Counted from the stretch's first letter, positions 10,999 through 23,825 are shown. The stretch is 64,000 nucleotides of DNA from Tragulus kanchil (GCA_022376925.1 JAIOJX010000025.1:188914801-188978800), one strand, 5' to 3'. Program-made: numbers and translations. Notes: generated by a model from the letters alone, not told the origin.

Positions 10999-12917
10999 CC
11001 TTCCTGGCCGAGCGGCCTCTCTCCTCGTTGCCGCGATGCGAGGGAGATGGTGTGACCTGGAGGCACCCGGTGGAAAAGAGGCTCCGGAGCTGAGTCCCGG
11101 GGTTGCTGCGCTGGCCCGCCCCATGAGACGAATGGGGACTGGGCCCTGACACTGTCTCCGTCAGGGCAAGGTCACCTGATCGCTGCAGCCCATCTGGGTC
11201 CTGCAACCCCGGTCAACCTCTCAGGCCACCGAAGCGTTCAGGGTCCTCGAAAGTCCCGCAGCCCTCTTGCCCCACACAGAAGGGAAAACACACCGGCCTC
11301 AGAGATGGAGAGAGAGCATAGCCTCGGCTGTCCAAGCCGGAACCAAATTCCCAACTGAGCTGCCAAGTAGGAGCCAAACTGGGGTGGGGACCAGCCACGC
11401 GACAAACAAGCAGATGCAGGCGCAAATGCGAACCCGAGCCTCCACCGGGAGAAACATCACTCAAGAAACACAACAGTAAGAACATGAATTCATTCACCAT
11501 CAGAGTTCTGTGGGAAAGCATTTCACATATCTCTTCAATAACAAATAGAATACAGCACAAGCTGCTGAAGTCAGGAAATGATACGGAAGATTCCAACAGT
11601 GCAATTAGAAAACTTGGCCTACTTGACACACACAGAACTTTGCACTCAGCTGAAAATTACAGACAAATGTGCATTCTTTTCAAATTCATGAATATTTAGG
11701 AGCATCAACTGCTCAGTAGGCCATAGGGCCACTCCCAGCAAATCATGGAACTGGCATAGAACAGAATCTGTGGGAGAATCCCTTGGCGGCCTAGGGAAAT
11801 GAATTTTCAAGGATTAAGGTCACCAAGAAAACCAGTGAAGGAAATCTGAGCACAAAATGAGCTTTAGTCCCAGACAGTGGAAGCTGTTTACAGGAGGGCG
11901 GGCAGCGAGGCGTGAGTGTGGCGAGCACTACACTAGCTTCGTGGTTTTCCTGCAAATCTAAAACCGCTCTAAAAGTTTATTTTAAAAAAGGGATACTGCA
12001 ATTCCGTTCACATTAAAACCAGACCCTTACTGAATGACTCAGGAGAGGCAAGTTCGGGTTCCGCCCTGAGCCAGCTCACATGCCGCACGGGCATATGGGC
12101 CCACGGGCAGTCCCAGGCGCCTTCCTGGCCGAGCGGCCTCTCTCCTCGTTGCCGCGATGCGAGGGAGATGGTGTGACCTGGAGGCACCCGGTGGAAAAGA
12201 GGCTCCGGAGCTGAGTCCCGGGGTTGCTGCGCTGGCCCGCCCCATGAGACGAATGGGGACTGGGCCCTGACACTGTCTCCGTCAGGGCAAGGTCACCTGA
12301 TCGCTGCAGCCCATCTGGGTCCTGCAACCCCGGTCAACCTCTCAGGCCACCGAAGCGTTCAGGGTCCTCGAAAGTCCCGCAGCCCTCTTGCCCCACACAG
12401 AAGGGAAAACACACCGGCCTCAGAGATGGAGAGAGAGCATAGCCTCGGCTGTCCAAGCCGGAACCAAATTCCCAACTGAGCTGCCAAGTAGGAGCCAAAC
12501 TGGGGTGGGGACCAGCCACGCGACAAACAAGCAGATGCAGGCGCAAATGCGAACCCGAGCCTCCACCGGGAGAAACATCACTCAAGAAACACAACAGTAA
12601 GAACATGAATTCATTCACCATCAGAGTTCTGTGGGAAAGCATTTCACATATCTCTTCAATAACAAATAGAATACAGCACAAGCTGCTGAAGTCAGGAAAT
12701 GATACGGAAGATTCCAACAGTGCAATTAGAAAACTTGGCCTACTTGACACACACAGAACTTTGCACTCAGCTGAAAATTACAGACAAATGTGCATTCTTT
12801 TCAAATTCATGAATATTTAGGAGCATCAACTGCTCAGTAGGCCATAGGGCCACTCCCAGCAAATCATGGAACTGGCATAGAACAGAATCTGTGGGAGAAT
12901 CCCTTGGCGGCCTAGTG
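10687..12917. repeat. Tandem duplication 5 (offset 1121)
   Basis: The junction is near 11,800. A dozen bases of non-matching filler separate the copies. The left copy stops inside a CHR-2-type SINE that is complete only in the right copy. Confidence 0.92.
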
Positions 12918-13035
12918 GTTAGGATTCAGAATTTTCACTGCCAGAGGCCCTGGTTCAATCTGTGCCAGAGGGAAGGAGAGGGGGAACTAAGACCCCACAA
13001 GCTGCCTGGTGTGGAAAAAAATCCAAAACGCCAAA
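12893..13035 (+). mobile_element. CHR-2-type tRNA-derived SINE
   Basis: Head 'cccttggcggcctagtggtt' and the B-box-like 'ggttcaatctgtgcc', followed by 'aactaagaccccacaagc' and an A-rich tail. Copies at 14090-14232, and a truncated head at 11772-11795, arise by duplication. Confidence 0.82.
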
Positions 13036-13039
13036 AAAC

Positions 13040-13490
13040 ACGACAAAGGTACGTATAGTCAAAGCTAAGCTTTTGCCAGAAGTCATGATGGATATAAAAG
13101 TTGGACCGTAAAGCAGGCTGCGCACCAGAGAACTGATGCTTTCCAATCGGGTGCTGGAGAAGACTGGCAAGAGTCCCTTGCACAGCAAGGATACGAAACC
13201 AGTCCATCCTAAAGGAAATCAACTCTGAATGTTCATTGGAAGGACGGATGCTGAAGGCGAAGCGCCAGTCCTTCGGCCGCCTGATGAGAGAAGATGCAGT
13301 GGAAAAGACACTGGGAAAGATGGAAGGCAGAAGAAGAAGGGGGTGACAGAGGACGAGATGGTTGGATGGCATCACCAACTCAATGGACATGAGTTTGAGC
13401 AAACTCTGGGAGATGGTAAAGGACAGGGAGCCTGGTGCGCTGCAGTCCATGGGGTTGCGAAGAGTCGGACATGACTTAGTGACTGAAAAA
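13040..13490 (+). mobile_element. BovB LINE 3' end
   Basis: About 450 bases of BovB ORF2 C-terminal and 3' tail in plus orientation, ending near 'gtcggacatgacttagtgac'. It is frameshifted and non-coding. The second copy at 14237-14687 is from tandem duplication. Confidence 0.9.
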
Positions 13491-14089
13491 CGACAAAAAA
13501 TATGCCATCGACTAGCCTCAGGGCAGGTGGTCTAAAGATTAACAACAAGGAGAGAATCAGAAACTCCCGTGTTTGGAATTTAAACTAAATTATCCATAGA
13601 ACAGAGAAGACATTAAAAATAAACTATTGTAACTTTTATATGTATAAAATGGTTTAAAAAATGAAAGAATAGAATATGAATATGTATATATAACTCATTA
13701 ACTGGAAGTGGAAAGAAAAACGTGATTATTCTAACAGGGGATAGAGCTGAGAGGGGAGAGAAGCAAGCAGAAAGTGTAAGAGGGAACACAACAGTAAGAA
13801 CATGAATTCATTCACCATCAGAGTTCTGTGGGAAAGCATTTCACATATCTCTTCAATAACAAATAGAATACAGCACAAGCTGCTGAAGTCAGGAAATGAT
13901 ACGGAAGATTCCAACAGTGCAATTAGAAAACTTGGCCTACTTGACACACACAGAACTTTGCACTCAGCTGAAAATTACAGACAAATGTGCATTCTTTTCA
14001 AATTCATGAATATTTAGGAGCATCAACTGCTCAGTAGGCCATAGGGCCACTCCCAGCAAATCATGGAACTGGCATAGAACAGAATCTGT

Positions 14090-14687
14090 GGGAGAATCCC
14101 TTGGCGGCCTAGTGGTTAGGATTCAGAATTTTCACTGCCAGAGGCCCTGGTTCAATCTGTGCCAGAGGGAAGGAGAGGGGGAACTAAGACCCCACAAGCT
14201 GCCTGGTGTGGAAAAAAATCCAAAACGCCAAAAACACGAAAAAAGGTACGTATAGTCAAAGCTAAGCTTTTGCCAGAAGTCATGATGGATATAAAAGTTG
14301 GACCGTAAAGCAGGCTGCGCACCAGAGAACTGATGCTTTCCAATCGGGTGCTGGAGAAGACTGGCAAGAGTCCCTTGCACAGCAAGGATACGAAACCAGT
14401 CCATCCTAAAGGAAATCAACTCTGAATGTTCATTGGAAGGACGGATGCTGAAGGCGAAGCGCCAGTCCTTCGGCCGCCTGATGAGAGAAGATGCAGTGGA
14501 AAAGACACTGGGAAAGATGGAAGGCAGAAGAAGAAGGGGGTGACAGAGGACGAGATGGTTGGATGGCATCACCAACTCAATGGACATGAGTTTGAGCAAA
14601 CTCTGGGAGATGGTAAAGGACAGGGAGCCTGGTGCGCTGCAGTCCATGGGGTTGCGAAGAGTCGGACATGACTTAGTGACTGAAAAA
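14090..14687 (+). mobile_element. CHR-2 SINE plus BovB 3' end, second copy by tandem duplication
   Basis: Repeats 12893-13490 with offset 1197. A few bases differ in the A-rich stretch between the SINE and the BovB sequence. Confidence 0.88.
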
Positions 14688-14812
14688 CGACAAAAAATAT
14701 GCCATCGACTAGCCTCAGGGCAGGTGGTCTAAAGATTAACAACAAGGAGAGAATCAGAAACTCCCGTGTTTGGAATTTAAACTAAATTATCCATAGAACA
14801 GAGAAGACCTTA

Positions 14813-16961
14813 AAAATAGACTATTGTGCTTTTTGTATGTATAAATTGGTTTAAAAAATGAAAGAATAGAATATGAATATGTATATATAACTCATTAACT
14901 GGAAGTGGAAAGAAAAACGTGATTATTCTAACAGGGGATAGAGCTGAGAGGGGAGAGAAGCAAGCAGAAAGTGTAAGAGGGGAACAGATCCAAATCCAAC
15001 ATTTCCAGTTTCATTAGCCATCAGAGCAGCTGCCTGGGTGGCCCCGTGTGTCCTGGGACACTTTGCTGGTCACTCTGGTCACCTCCCAGCTCTGTCTGGT
15101 GCCTTTTTTCGAAAGTGGAGAAGCTGACACCCCAGCACCACAGCAGGGGATGGTGAGCCACCCCAGCTCCTCCCCTCGGAACCAGATGGTGAACAGCCCT
15201 AAGGCAAGTGTGTCCCCAAAGTTCCAGGCCCCCCACAGGCGTGACCTCATCACTCTCTTGCGCCACTGTCCTATGGCCAAAATCTGCCAGCACCTCCCCA
15301 CAGCAGGTTAGTGTATCTCTGGTCATGGGGAGAGAAAACGGAACACGATGTGCCTCTCAGCGAGCAAGGACTTCTAGCTAGTATCTAGGGGTGGTGGGAG
15401 ATTGGGGTGGAAGGTTTGAGGAAGTGGGCTTTGGTCTGGGTTGGATGCTGTCAGGAACTGGGGGTCTTTCTGTGATGAGGCTTCTCAGTGCGTCTTATCG
15501 GGAGCGGGGAGGGCTAGAGGAGTGAACACTGCACTTGGGAAACACAGCCAGGATGAGGATGCTGGGTTATTTCTGTCGTCAAAGTTTTATACTTTTTTGG
15601 GCAAAGGTTACCGCAGCACGTGAGTCCAGAGCATAGAGAATAGTGGGTGTGACAAGACACTAAGAAATAGACATACACAGGGCTTCCCTGGTAGCTCAGT
15701 GGCTGAAGAGTCCACCTGCCAATGCAGGAGACATGGGTTCGCTCCTGGATCCGGGAAGATCTCACATGCTGCAGAGCAACTAAGCCCGTGAGCCACAACT
15801 ATTCAGCCTGTGCTCTGGAGCCTCAGAGCTGCAACTGTTGAGCCCATGAGATGCAACTACGGAAGCCCGTGTTAACAACAGGGGTAGCTTTTGTTAAAAA
15901 AAAAAAATAGACTATTGTGCTTTTGTATGTATAAATTGGTTTAAAATGAAAGAATAGAATATGAATATGTATATATAACTCATTAACTGGAAGTGGAAAG
16001 AAAAACGTGATTATTCTAACAGGGGATAGAGCTGAGAGGGGAGAGAAGCAAGCAGAAAGTGTAAGAGGGAACAGATCCAAATCCAACATTTCCAGTTTCA
16101 TTAGCCATCAGAGCAGCTGCCTGGGTGGCCCCGTGTGTCCTGGGACACTTTGCTGGTCACTCTGGTCACCTCCCAGCTCTGTCTGGTGCCTTTTTTCGAA
16201 AGTGGAGAAGCTGACACCCCAGCACCACAGCAGGGGATGGTGAGCCACCCCAGCTCCTCCCCTCGGAACCAGATGGTGAACAGCCCTAAGGCAAGTGTGT
16301 CCCCAAAGTTCCAGGCCCCCCACAGGCGTGACCTCATCACTCTCTTGCGCCACTGTCCTATGGCCAAAATCTGCCAGCACCTCCCCACAGCAGGTTAGTG
16401 TATCTCTGGTCATGGGGAGAGAAAACGGAACACGATGTGCCTCTCAGCGAGCAAGGACTTCTAGCTAGTATCTAGGGGTGGTGGGAGATTGGGGTGGAAG
16501 GTTTGAGGAAGTGGGCTTTGGTCTGGGTTGGATGCTGTCAGGAACTGGGGGTCTTTCTGTGATGAGGCTTCTCAGTGCGTCTTATCGGGAGCGGGGAGGG
16601 CTAGAGGGAGTGAACACTGCACTTGGGAAACACAGCCAGGATGAGGATGCTGGGTTATTTCTGTCGTCAAAGTTTTATACTTTTTGGTCAAAGGTTACCG
16701 CAGCACGTGAGTCCAGAGCATAGAGAATAGTGGGTGTGACAAGACACTAAGAAATAGACATACACAGGGCTTCCCTGGTAGCTCAGTGGCTGAAGAGTCC
16801 ACCTGCCAATGCAGGAGACATGGGTTCGCTCCTGGATCCGGGAAGATCTCACATGCTGCAGAGCAACTAAGCCCGTGAGCCACAACTATTCAGCCTGTGC
16901 TCTGGAGCCTCAGAGCTGCAACTGTTGAGCCCATGAGATGCAACTACGGAAGCCCGTGTGC
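14813..16961. repeat. Tandem duplication 7 (offset 1087-1091)
   Basis: The copies at 14813-15873 and 15903-16961 are separated by about 29 bases of non-matching filler ending in a poly-A run. The left copy truncates a CHR-1 SINE that is complete in the right copy. Confidence 0.92.
15680..15880 (+). mobile_element. CHR-1-type SINE, cut at duplication junction
   Basis: Head 'ggcttccctggtagctcagt' with B box, breaking off near 15,873 where the left tandem copy ends. Confidence 0.85.
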
Positions 16962-17110
16962 CCTAGAGCCCGAGTTCCACAAGAGAAATCACCACAAGAA
17001 GCCTGCTCACCTCAACTAGAGAGTAATCCCACTCCCTGCAACAAGAGAAGAGCCTGCAGCAACAGTGAGAACCCAGAATGGCCATAAATAAATTAATAGA
17101 AAAGGGAAAA
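16767..17110 (+). mobile_element. CHR-1-type SINE, complete copy
   Basis: Same element as 15680-15880, but continuing through the body ('cccgtgtgccctagagcc') to the 'aataaattaatag' tail and an A-rich end. Confidence 0.87.
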
Positions 17111-17296
17111 AAAAGAAAAAGAAATATACACACACTAGACAAAGGGTGGGAGCGGGGCCTCAAAATCTCTTGGGTCAAGGTCCTGAACACATTCACCAGT
17201 CAGCTTTTATTGAGAGCTTAAGCATCCAGCTGTTTGCAGGGAATGATATTAACACAGGCTAGGAGTCAGTCACAGTCCTGACCAATAATTACTCTC

Positions 17297-17620
17297 GGGC
17301 TTCCCTGGTAGCTCAGTGGTGAAGAGCTCACCTGCCAGTGCAGGAGACACGGGTTCAATTCCTGATCCGGGAGGATCCCACAGGCTGCGGAGCAGCTGAG
17401 CCCGTGAGCCACACCTACGGAGCCTGTGCTCTGGAGCCTCGGGGCCGCAACTACTGAAGCCCGTGTGCCCTGGAGCCCGAGTCCCACAACAAGAGAAGTC
17501 ACCACAGCAAGAAGCCTGCTCACCTCCACTAGAGAGTAGCCCCCACTCCCTGCAACTAGAGAAGAGCCTGTGGCAGCAGTGAAAACCCAGAATAGCGATA
17601 AATAAATAAATTTTTAAAAA
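17297..17620 (+). mobile_element. CHR-1-type SINE
   Basis: Complete element with tRNA-like head and 'aataaataaa' tail. It lies only about 190 bases from the previous CHR-1 in the same orientation, but its sequence differs, so it is an independent insertion. Copy at 18395-18718 by duplication 8. Confidence 0.88.
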
Positions 17621-18394
17621 TTACTTTCGTGACTCTAAGTTGCTTATGTTATCTCCTTAATAAAAAGGGTGCACCACAGCTGGGGGGCAGCCAGACCAGC
17701 CAGAAGTTAAGGTGTCTGTTCTGTGTGCACACTCAGCGTCCGAACGTGCGCTGACCCGGCGCTCCAGAGTCCACAGCAGGTCTCCCACCTGGTGCTGACC
17801 AGTATGACCCCAGCTCCTGAGCCTGTGCGAATCGAATCAACTTGTTTTTGTCTTAGTTCTTTCATTTCCAGGATGTTCTTCTCCAGGCTCGGGCGAAGCT
17901 GCAAAAACCTCCACTGGTGTGTTTCCCCAGAAAAGTTTCTCCGTTTTGTCTACTGGATGCAGTTACTACTTTCTCTGATTTCTGTCTTGGTCCACCAGGG
18001 GAAACTCTGTCCAGCGACGTGTCAATGAGCTTTTGAAATCGATTCTCTCAGGAGCCCTGGCTGTTCCCAGACCACATCCCTGTCCAGAGTCCTGGGGTCC
18101 CAAGACCACACCCGTCCCTCCAAAGCCCCAGGGTCCCAGAATCACTAAACTCCTTCAGAGCCCTGAGGTCCCAGGACCCCCCTCCCAAGCTCAGTTCTAG
18201 AGACAACAGACTGTAAACAGCAGAGTCGCCCAGGAGCCTTCCAGGAGCTGGAATCGAGACCTGCTCGGTGCTTCCCACCATATTAGTGGAGAAGCCACTT
18301 TCCACCAGCAAGAACGTGTTCTTATTGTGCATGTTAAGACTTAGTCCGTTTGTGGTAAAGGAGTCAGTCACAGTCCTGACCAATAATTACTCTC

Positions 18395-18718
18395 GGGCTT
18401 CCCTGGTAGCTCAGTGGTGAAGAGCTCACCTGCCAGTGCAGGAGACACGGGTTCAATTCCTGATCCGGGAGGATCCCACAGGCTGCGGAGCAGCTGAGCC
18501 CGTGAGCCACACCTACGGAGCCTGTGCTCTGGAGCCTCGGGGCCGCAACTACTGAAGCCCGTGTGCCCTGGAGCCCGAGTCCCACAACAAGAGAAGTCAC
18601 CACAGCAAGAAGCCTGCTCACCTCCACTAGAGAGTAGCCCCCACTCCCTGCAACTAGAGAAGAGCCTGTGGCAGCAGTGAAAACCCAGAATAGCGATAAA
18701 TAAAGAAATTTGTAAAAA
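18395..18718 (+). mobile_element. CHR-1-type SINE, second copy by tandem duplication
   Basis: Repeats 17297-17620. The tail differs by two bases (aaagaaatttgt versus aaataaattttt). Confidence 0.87.
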
Positions 18719-19481
18719 TTACTTTCGTGACTCTAAGTTGCTTATGTTATCTCCTTAATAAAAAGGGTGCACCACAGCTGGGGGGCAGCCAGACCAGCCA
18801 GAAGTTAAGGTGTCTGTTCTGTGTGCACACTCAGCGTCCGAACGTGCGCTGACCCGGCGCTCCAGAGTCCACAGCAGGTCTCCCACCTGGTGCTGACCAG
18901 TATGACCCCAGCTCCTGAGCCTGTGCGAATCGAATCAACTTGTTTTTGTCTTAGTTCTTTCATTTCCAGGATGTTCTTCTCCAGGCTCGGGCGAAGCTGC
19001 AAAAACCTCCACTGGTGTGTTTCCCCAGAAAAGTTTCTCCGTTTTGTCTACTGGATGCAGTTACTACTTTCTCTGATTTCTGTCTTGGTCCACCAGGGAA
19101 GCTCTGTCCAGCGACGTGTCAATGAGCTTTTGAAATCGATTCTCTCAGGAGCCCTGGCTGTTCCCAGACCACATCCCTGTCCAGAGTCCTGGGGTCCCAA
19201 GACCACACCCGTCCCTCCAAAGCCCCAGGGTCCCAGAATCACTAAACTCCTTCAGAGCCCTGAGGTCCCAGGACCCCCCTCCCAAGCTCAGTTCTAGAGA
19301 CAACAGACTGTAAACAGCAGAGTCGCCCAGGAGCCTTCCAGGAGCTGGAATCGAGACCTGCTCGGTGCTTCCCACCATATTAGTGGAGAAGCCACTTTCC
19401 ACCAGCAAGAACGTGTTCTTATTGTGCATGTTAAGACTTAGTCCGTTTGTGGTAAAGGAGAGATCCCTTTATGCTTCCAAA

Positions 19482-19653
19482 GAATTTTTTTTTTTTTTAA
19501 CTTTTATTTATTTATTTTTGGCTGTGCTGGGTCTTTGTTGATGTGTGGGTTTAGCTGCTCTGTGGTATGTGGGATCTTCCCGGATCAGGGATTGAACCTG
19601 TGTCTCCTGCATTGGCAGACGGGTTCTTATCCACCGAGCCACAAGGGAAGCCT
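19482..19653 (-). mobile_element. CHR-type SINE, minus orientation
   Basis: Poly-T run, then 'tttatttatttttggctgtg', through to the reversed tRNA-like head 'gagccacaagggaagcc'. Only its terminal 44 bases recur at 20708-20751. Confidence 0.85.
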
Positions 19654-21794
19654 TCCAAAGACTTTTGACTAAAACTGTTCCTAAAGAAGTAACTTTGTTG
19701 TCATAGGACCCACAACGATTAAAAACAACAACAACATAGGATTCAAGGTAATGGTCAAATGACTTATACTTTCACATTCAGATAAAAATGGAGCCACTGA
19801 GTCTGCCACAAGAGTTCTATGGACACATCAGCCTGTGGGCGGAGACAGAAAGGCCTCCGACACTGGCGAAGCGTCTCTCGGCCACCTGTCACATGAACCC
19901 AGCACATCCAGGGCCCTGGGCATGCTTCTGCCTGGACGGAGGCTGCTTCAGCCTGGACCTTGGCGGCTGAGGGCCCTGCAGGAGCCCGTCACACCAGGGG
20001 GGCTGACCCAGCAGGAGGGCCCCCACCTCACCCGGCCTTGCACCAGCCGCTCCAGTAGGGGCTGTATCCTTCCTTAAGAACCAGAAGTCAGAGGCGGGCA
20101 CTTCATCTGCCAGGCAGCAGCGGGGCAGAGATCCTCTTGTCTCCAGGGCGCTCCTGTCCTTCGGCCAGGGCCCCGCCTGACTCAGGATCTCCGTGGCAAC
20201 AGCAAGGACAGCTCCAGCGGGACTTGATGCTTCTCACTGCAGAGGCGAACCTCCTGCCAGAGCGGCAAACACAACTGATCTTCCCGCGCAGCCCTTCCTG
20301 CCCGGCTCAGGACCCTGGCCAAGCACCTTCTTGCTCTTTCTAGCAGTCGCCTTTTCGCGGCACCTGTGCCTGGCGAGCTGTCCATGTGGAGTCCAGCGGA
20401 CAGGTCTTGATCCTGCTGCCCACCCGGCAGTTCATGCAGTGCCTCAGTGAATGTTTCCACAGGGCTTCGACATCTTGACACTGGTTAGATGGGATAAATG
20501 ACTTACCAAAAAAGGTAAAGTAGCTAAAATTAGTTTAAGACTGCATTTCCTTTGAAGTTTATTGATCTGCATATACTAACACATGCATATGGTATCCAGA
20601 AAACATGGCACAGACCAGCCCACTTGTAGGACAGGAACAGAAGTGCAGACCTAGAGAACAGCCACGTGGGAGGGAATACATTTGCAGGTAGAGCTGTCCG
20701 ATCATGACATTGGCAGACGGGTTCTTATCCACCGAGCCACAAGGGAAGCCTTCCAAAGACTTTTGACTAAAACTGTTCCTAAAGAAGTAACTTTGTTGTC
20801 ATAGGACCCACAACGATTAAAAACAACAACAACATAGGATTCAAGGTAATGGTCAAATGACTTATACTTTCACATTCAGATAAAAATGGAGCCACTGAGT
20901 CTGCCACAAGAGTTCTATGGACACATCAGCCTGTGGGCGGAGACAGAAAGGCCTCCGACACTGGCGAAGCGTCTCTCGGCCACCTGTCACATGAACCCAG
21001 CACATCCAGGGCCCTGGGCATGCTTCTGCCTGGACGGAGGCTGCTTCAGCCTGGACCTTGGCGGCTGAGGGCCCTGCAGGAGCCCGTCACACCAGGGGGG
21101 CTGACCCAGCAGGAGGGCCCCCACCTCACCCGGCCTTGCACCAGCCGCTCCAGTAGGGGCTGTATCCTTCCTTAAGAACCAGAAGTCAGAGGCGGGCACT
21201 TCATCTGCCAGGCAGCAGCGGGGCAGAGATCCTCTTGTCTCCAGGGCGCTCCTGTCCTTCGGCCAGGGCCCCGCCTGACTCAGGATCTCCGTGGCAACAG
21301 CAAGGACAGCTCCAGCGGGACTTGATGCTTCTCACTGCAGAGGCGAACCTCCTGCCAGAGCGGCAAACACAACTGATCTTCCCCCCAGCCCTTCCTGCCC
21401 GGCTCAGGACCCTGGCCAAGCACCTTCTTGCTCTTTCTAGCAGTCGCCTTTTCGCGGCACCTGTGCCTGGCGAGCTGTCCATGTGGAGTCCAGCGGACAG
21501 GTCTTGATCCTGCTGCCCACCCGGCAGTTCATGCAGTGCCTCAGTGAATGTTTCCACAGGGCTTCGACATCTTGACACTGGTTAGATGGGATAAATGACT
21601 TACCAAAAAAGGTAAAGTAGCTAAAATTAGTTTAAGACTGCATTTCCTTTGAAGTTTATTGATCTGCATATACTAACACATGCATATGGTATCCAGAAAA
21701 CATGGCACAGACCAGCCCACTTGTAGGACAGGAACAGAAGTGCAGACCTAGAGAACAGCCACGTGGGAGGGAATACATTTGCAGGTAGAGCTGA
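19610..21794. repeat. Tandem duplication 9 (offset 1098)
   Basis: The copies 19610-20696 and 20708-21794 are separated by about 11 filler bases. The unit begins inside a SINE, so the right copy has only the SINE's terminal part. Confidence 0.92.
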
Positions 21795-21865
21795 CTTGCT
21801 GCGGTGCACAGCAGAAACACAGCGTCGTAAAGCAATTATCCTCCAACGTAAGTAAATAAAGGCTA
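21793..21865 (+). mobile_element. L1 3'-end fragment
   Basis: A short segment reading 'cacagcagaaacacagcgtc' then 'aaagcaattatcctccaa' and an A-rich end. It resembles the 3' terminus of artiodactyl L1 elements. Short, so only moderately sure. Confidence 0.5.
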
Positions 21866-22604
21866 CTCATCTGAAACTCACAGGAGAGTAATTTTGGTAA
21901 ACATATTCTGCCTTTTTTCAATTCTAGTTTTCTCAGATGTTCAAGGTTGCTGTAAATTACTTAACTTTTAAAAACTAAGTTTTGGGCATTGAACCTCCTC
22001 CCTCTCCAAGCTGTCTGTGGTGGCTCATTTCATGTTCACCTACGGGGCCCCGGGGCCCAGGTTAAGATTATTCAGGGGTGTGTGTGTGTCTGTGTGTGTG
22101 AGGGTGTTCCAAGGTGAGATGAGCCTTAGAACTGGCAGCCTGCGCCCTGCCTGGACGTCACTCAACCCCCCAAGGGCCTCCTCATGAGAAACGCATGTGT
22201 CCTGGGGGGCCTGTACTCTGGAGAAGCCCAGCTAACGTGAGAAGAGGATGCAACTCTGCTGGTGGTCTGCTCAGAGCGGGCATCAGAGGTTTTGTTTAAC
22301 GCAGCTCCCCTGGCACACGTAGGTCCAAACCAAAGACAGTTTCCTCTCCAAGAAAACACAGGAGTGTGGGTGCCTAGAGTCCCCGTCAAACCTCTGGTGC
22401 CAGAGGACCAGCTTAATGAAGTCTGCACCCAAGGTCATAGCCACAAATACCACGCGGGGCGGAGGGTCCCGGCCGGGGAAGGGGACCTGGCATGGTGCGC
22501 GTGCATCCTCACTGACCCAAAGGGTACTGGGTCACCCCAACAGGGCACCTATCTCAGGCTTTTCCAAACATCGTAGATAACAAACATCCAGCTTCAGAGA
22601 ACTA
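21866..22604. other. Intergenic region just past the PCGF3 3' end
   Basis: Contains the TG microsatellite and otherwise unassigned sequence. Confidence 0.4.
22078..22101 (+). repeat. Interrupted (TG)n microsatellite
   Basis: About a dozen TG units interrupted once by TC. Confidence 0.85.
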
Positions 22605-22623
22605 GGTAGGTTTTCCTTTTGCT

Positions 22624-22629
22624 TTTATT
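22624..22629 (-). terminator. Candidate distal polyadenylation signal of PCGF3
   Basis: A canonical AATAAA on the minus strand lies at the end of the low-repeat region that follows the PCGF3 stop. Cleavage would be expected 10-30 bases further left. Functional use is inferred. Confidence 0.45.
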
Positions 22630-23825
22630 ACAAGCATATAATATCAATTGGCAAAACACTGAATACAAGCTTCACTATCATCAAATCAAAACATTTAAGC
22701 AATATTCCAAAAAAGATTTTTAGATAAAATCTAGCCACCAATAGTACAAAAAATTACACACCAACACAAAGCATAAAAAATGTAAACTTCCAAACTGAAC
22801 AGTCAGCAGTGAGTGTCTGTGGTGTCAGCTCCACACCCCGCCCCCGGCCTCCACGCGGGGCGCCAGGCTGCCAAGGGCGCTGGCCCCTGGACGCTACGTC
22901 ATTCGGGAACAACGGCTTTCTTGCACCTGATGAAGCTGTCGGAACCGACACTTACACCAACGCTACACACGTGCTCGGGGACACACAAAACCTCAGGCCC
23001 CTTCAGACACGCCCCAGACGCGGGCCTCACGCCCGCTGACGAGGAGTCGGGCCGCGCCCCGGCAGGGACAGAATCTCAGCGATGATACCGGTGTCGTCTG
23101 AACTGTTTTCTAACCACCTTATCCCAACCTAGTTTGTTGAAATACCAAGGCGAGAAGCACATTGGTTTATCACATGAAGGTCACACGTGATGTGCTGGAG
23201 TGTAAGTGATTTCCTGAGGAAAATAGAGAAACTAAACTTGTCATGATTTATCTGCACTGTATTTTCAGTATTCTGAGAGCACATCAAATATTCACGTACA
23301 AAGTCAAAATCTTCTGGCTCGTTCCTAGACTGTTCAATCCAATGACTCATTTCAAAATCAGTGAAATACATCCTGTGGGCTCTGAGGACAAACAAATGCG
23401 TTTCTAAAGACTTCTCGTGTCCCGAGAGGGTGTCAAGGCCGCACGCCCTGCAGGGTCCGGGGGCCCGGGGAGCAGCGCCGTCACGTCTGGGGTCAGCACA
23501 GGGGTGCATCCTGGGCCATCAGCACGGGGTCCAAGGCACGAGGCCGGCTGAGGCCACGCAGTCACTCTCGCCGATGACCGACACCCCCCACAGGCCCACG
23601 CACACTCCCAGCAACAGCATTCTCGCGAGGACCACGATGGAGAAAGGAAACTGGAGCGCCGAGCGCACGTGTTCTGAGGACCCCAGCACCCCTTTCAGGT
23701 CGGCAGAACAGAGCTCCACGCCACGCGAGCCAACGCTGGACCCTCCTGCAGACGCACAAACCGCTCTTCATCCACGGAGAACAGAACACACAAAGTAAAG
23801 CTACTCAAAGTAAAAAGAAGCTTGC

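Larger units (their letters stand above)
12588..14984. repeat. Tandem duplication 6 (offset 1197)
   Basis: The junction is near 13,785. Both copies contain a CHR-2 SINE and a BovB 3' fragment. Small substitutions occur near 13,610-13,640 versus 14,808-14,840. Confidence 0.92.
17263..19458. repeat. Tandem duplication 8 (offset 1098)
   Basis: Two abutting copies meet at about 18,361. Each starts just before a full CHR-1 SINE. Confidence 0.92.

Noticed and set aside
12935..13450. 171-codon minus-strand open frame (also at 14132-14647)
   Set aside because: It is the antisense of a BovB 3' fragment and of a CHR-2 SINE, not a gene.
15680..18718. tRNA genes suggested by B-box-like sequences
   Set aside because: All belong to tRNA-derived SINEs (CHR, Bov-tA) with long non-tRNA bodies and A-rich tails; no cloverleaf with intact acceptor stem was seen.
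19835..20481. Overlapping open frames on both strands, repeated at 20.9-21.6 kb
   Set aside because: Short GC-driven frames without domains, no splice context, duplicated by tandem unit 9.
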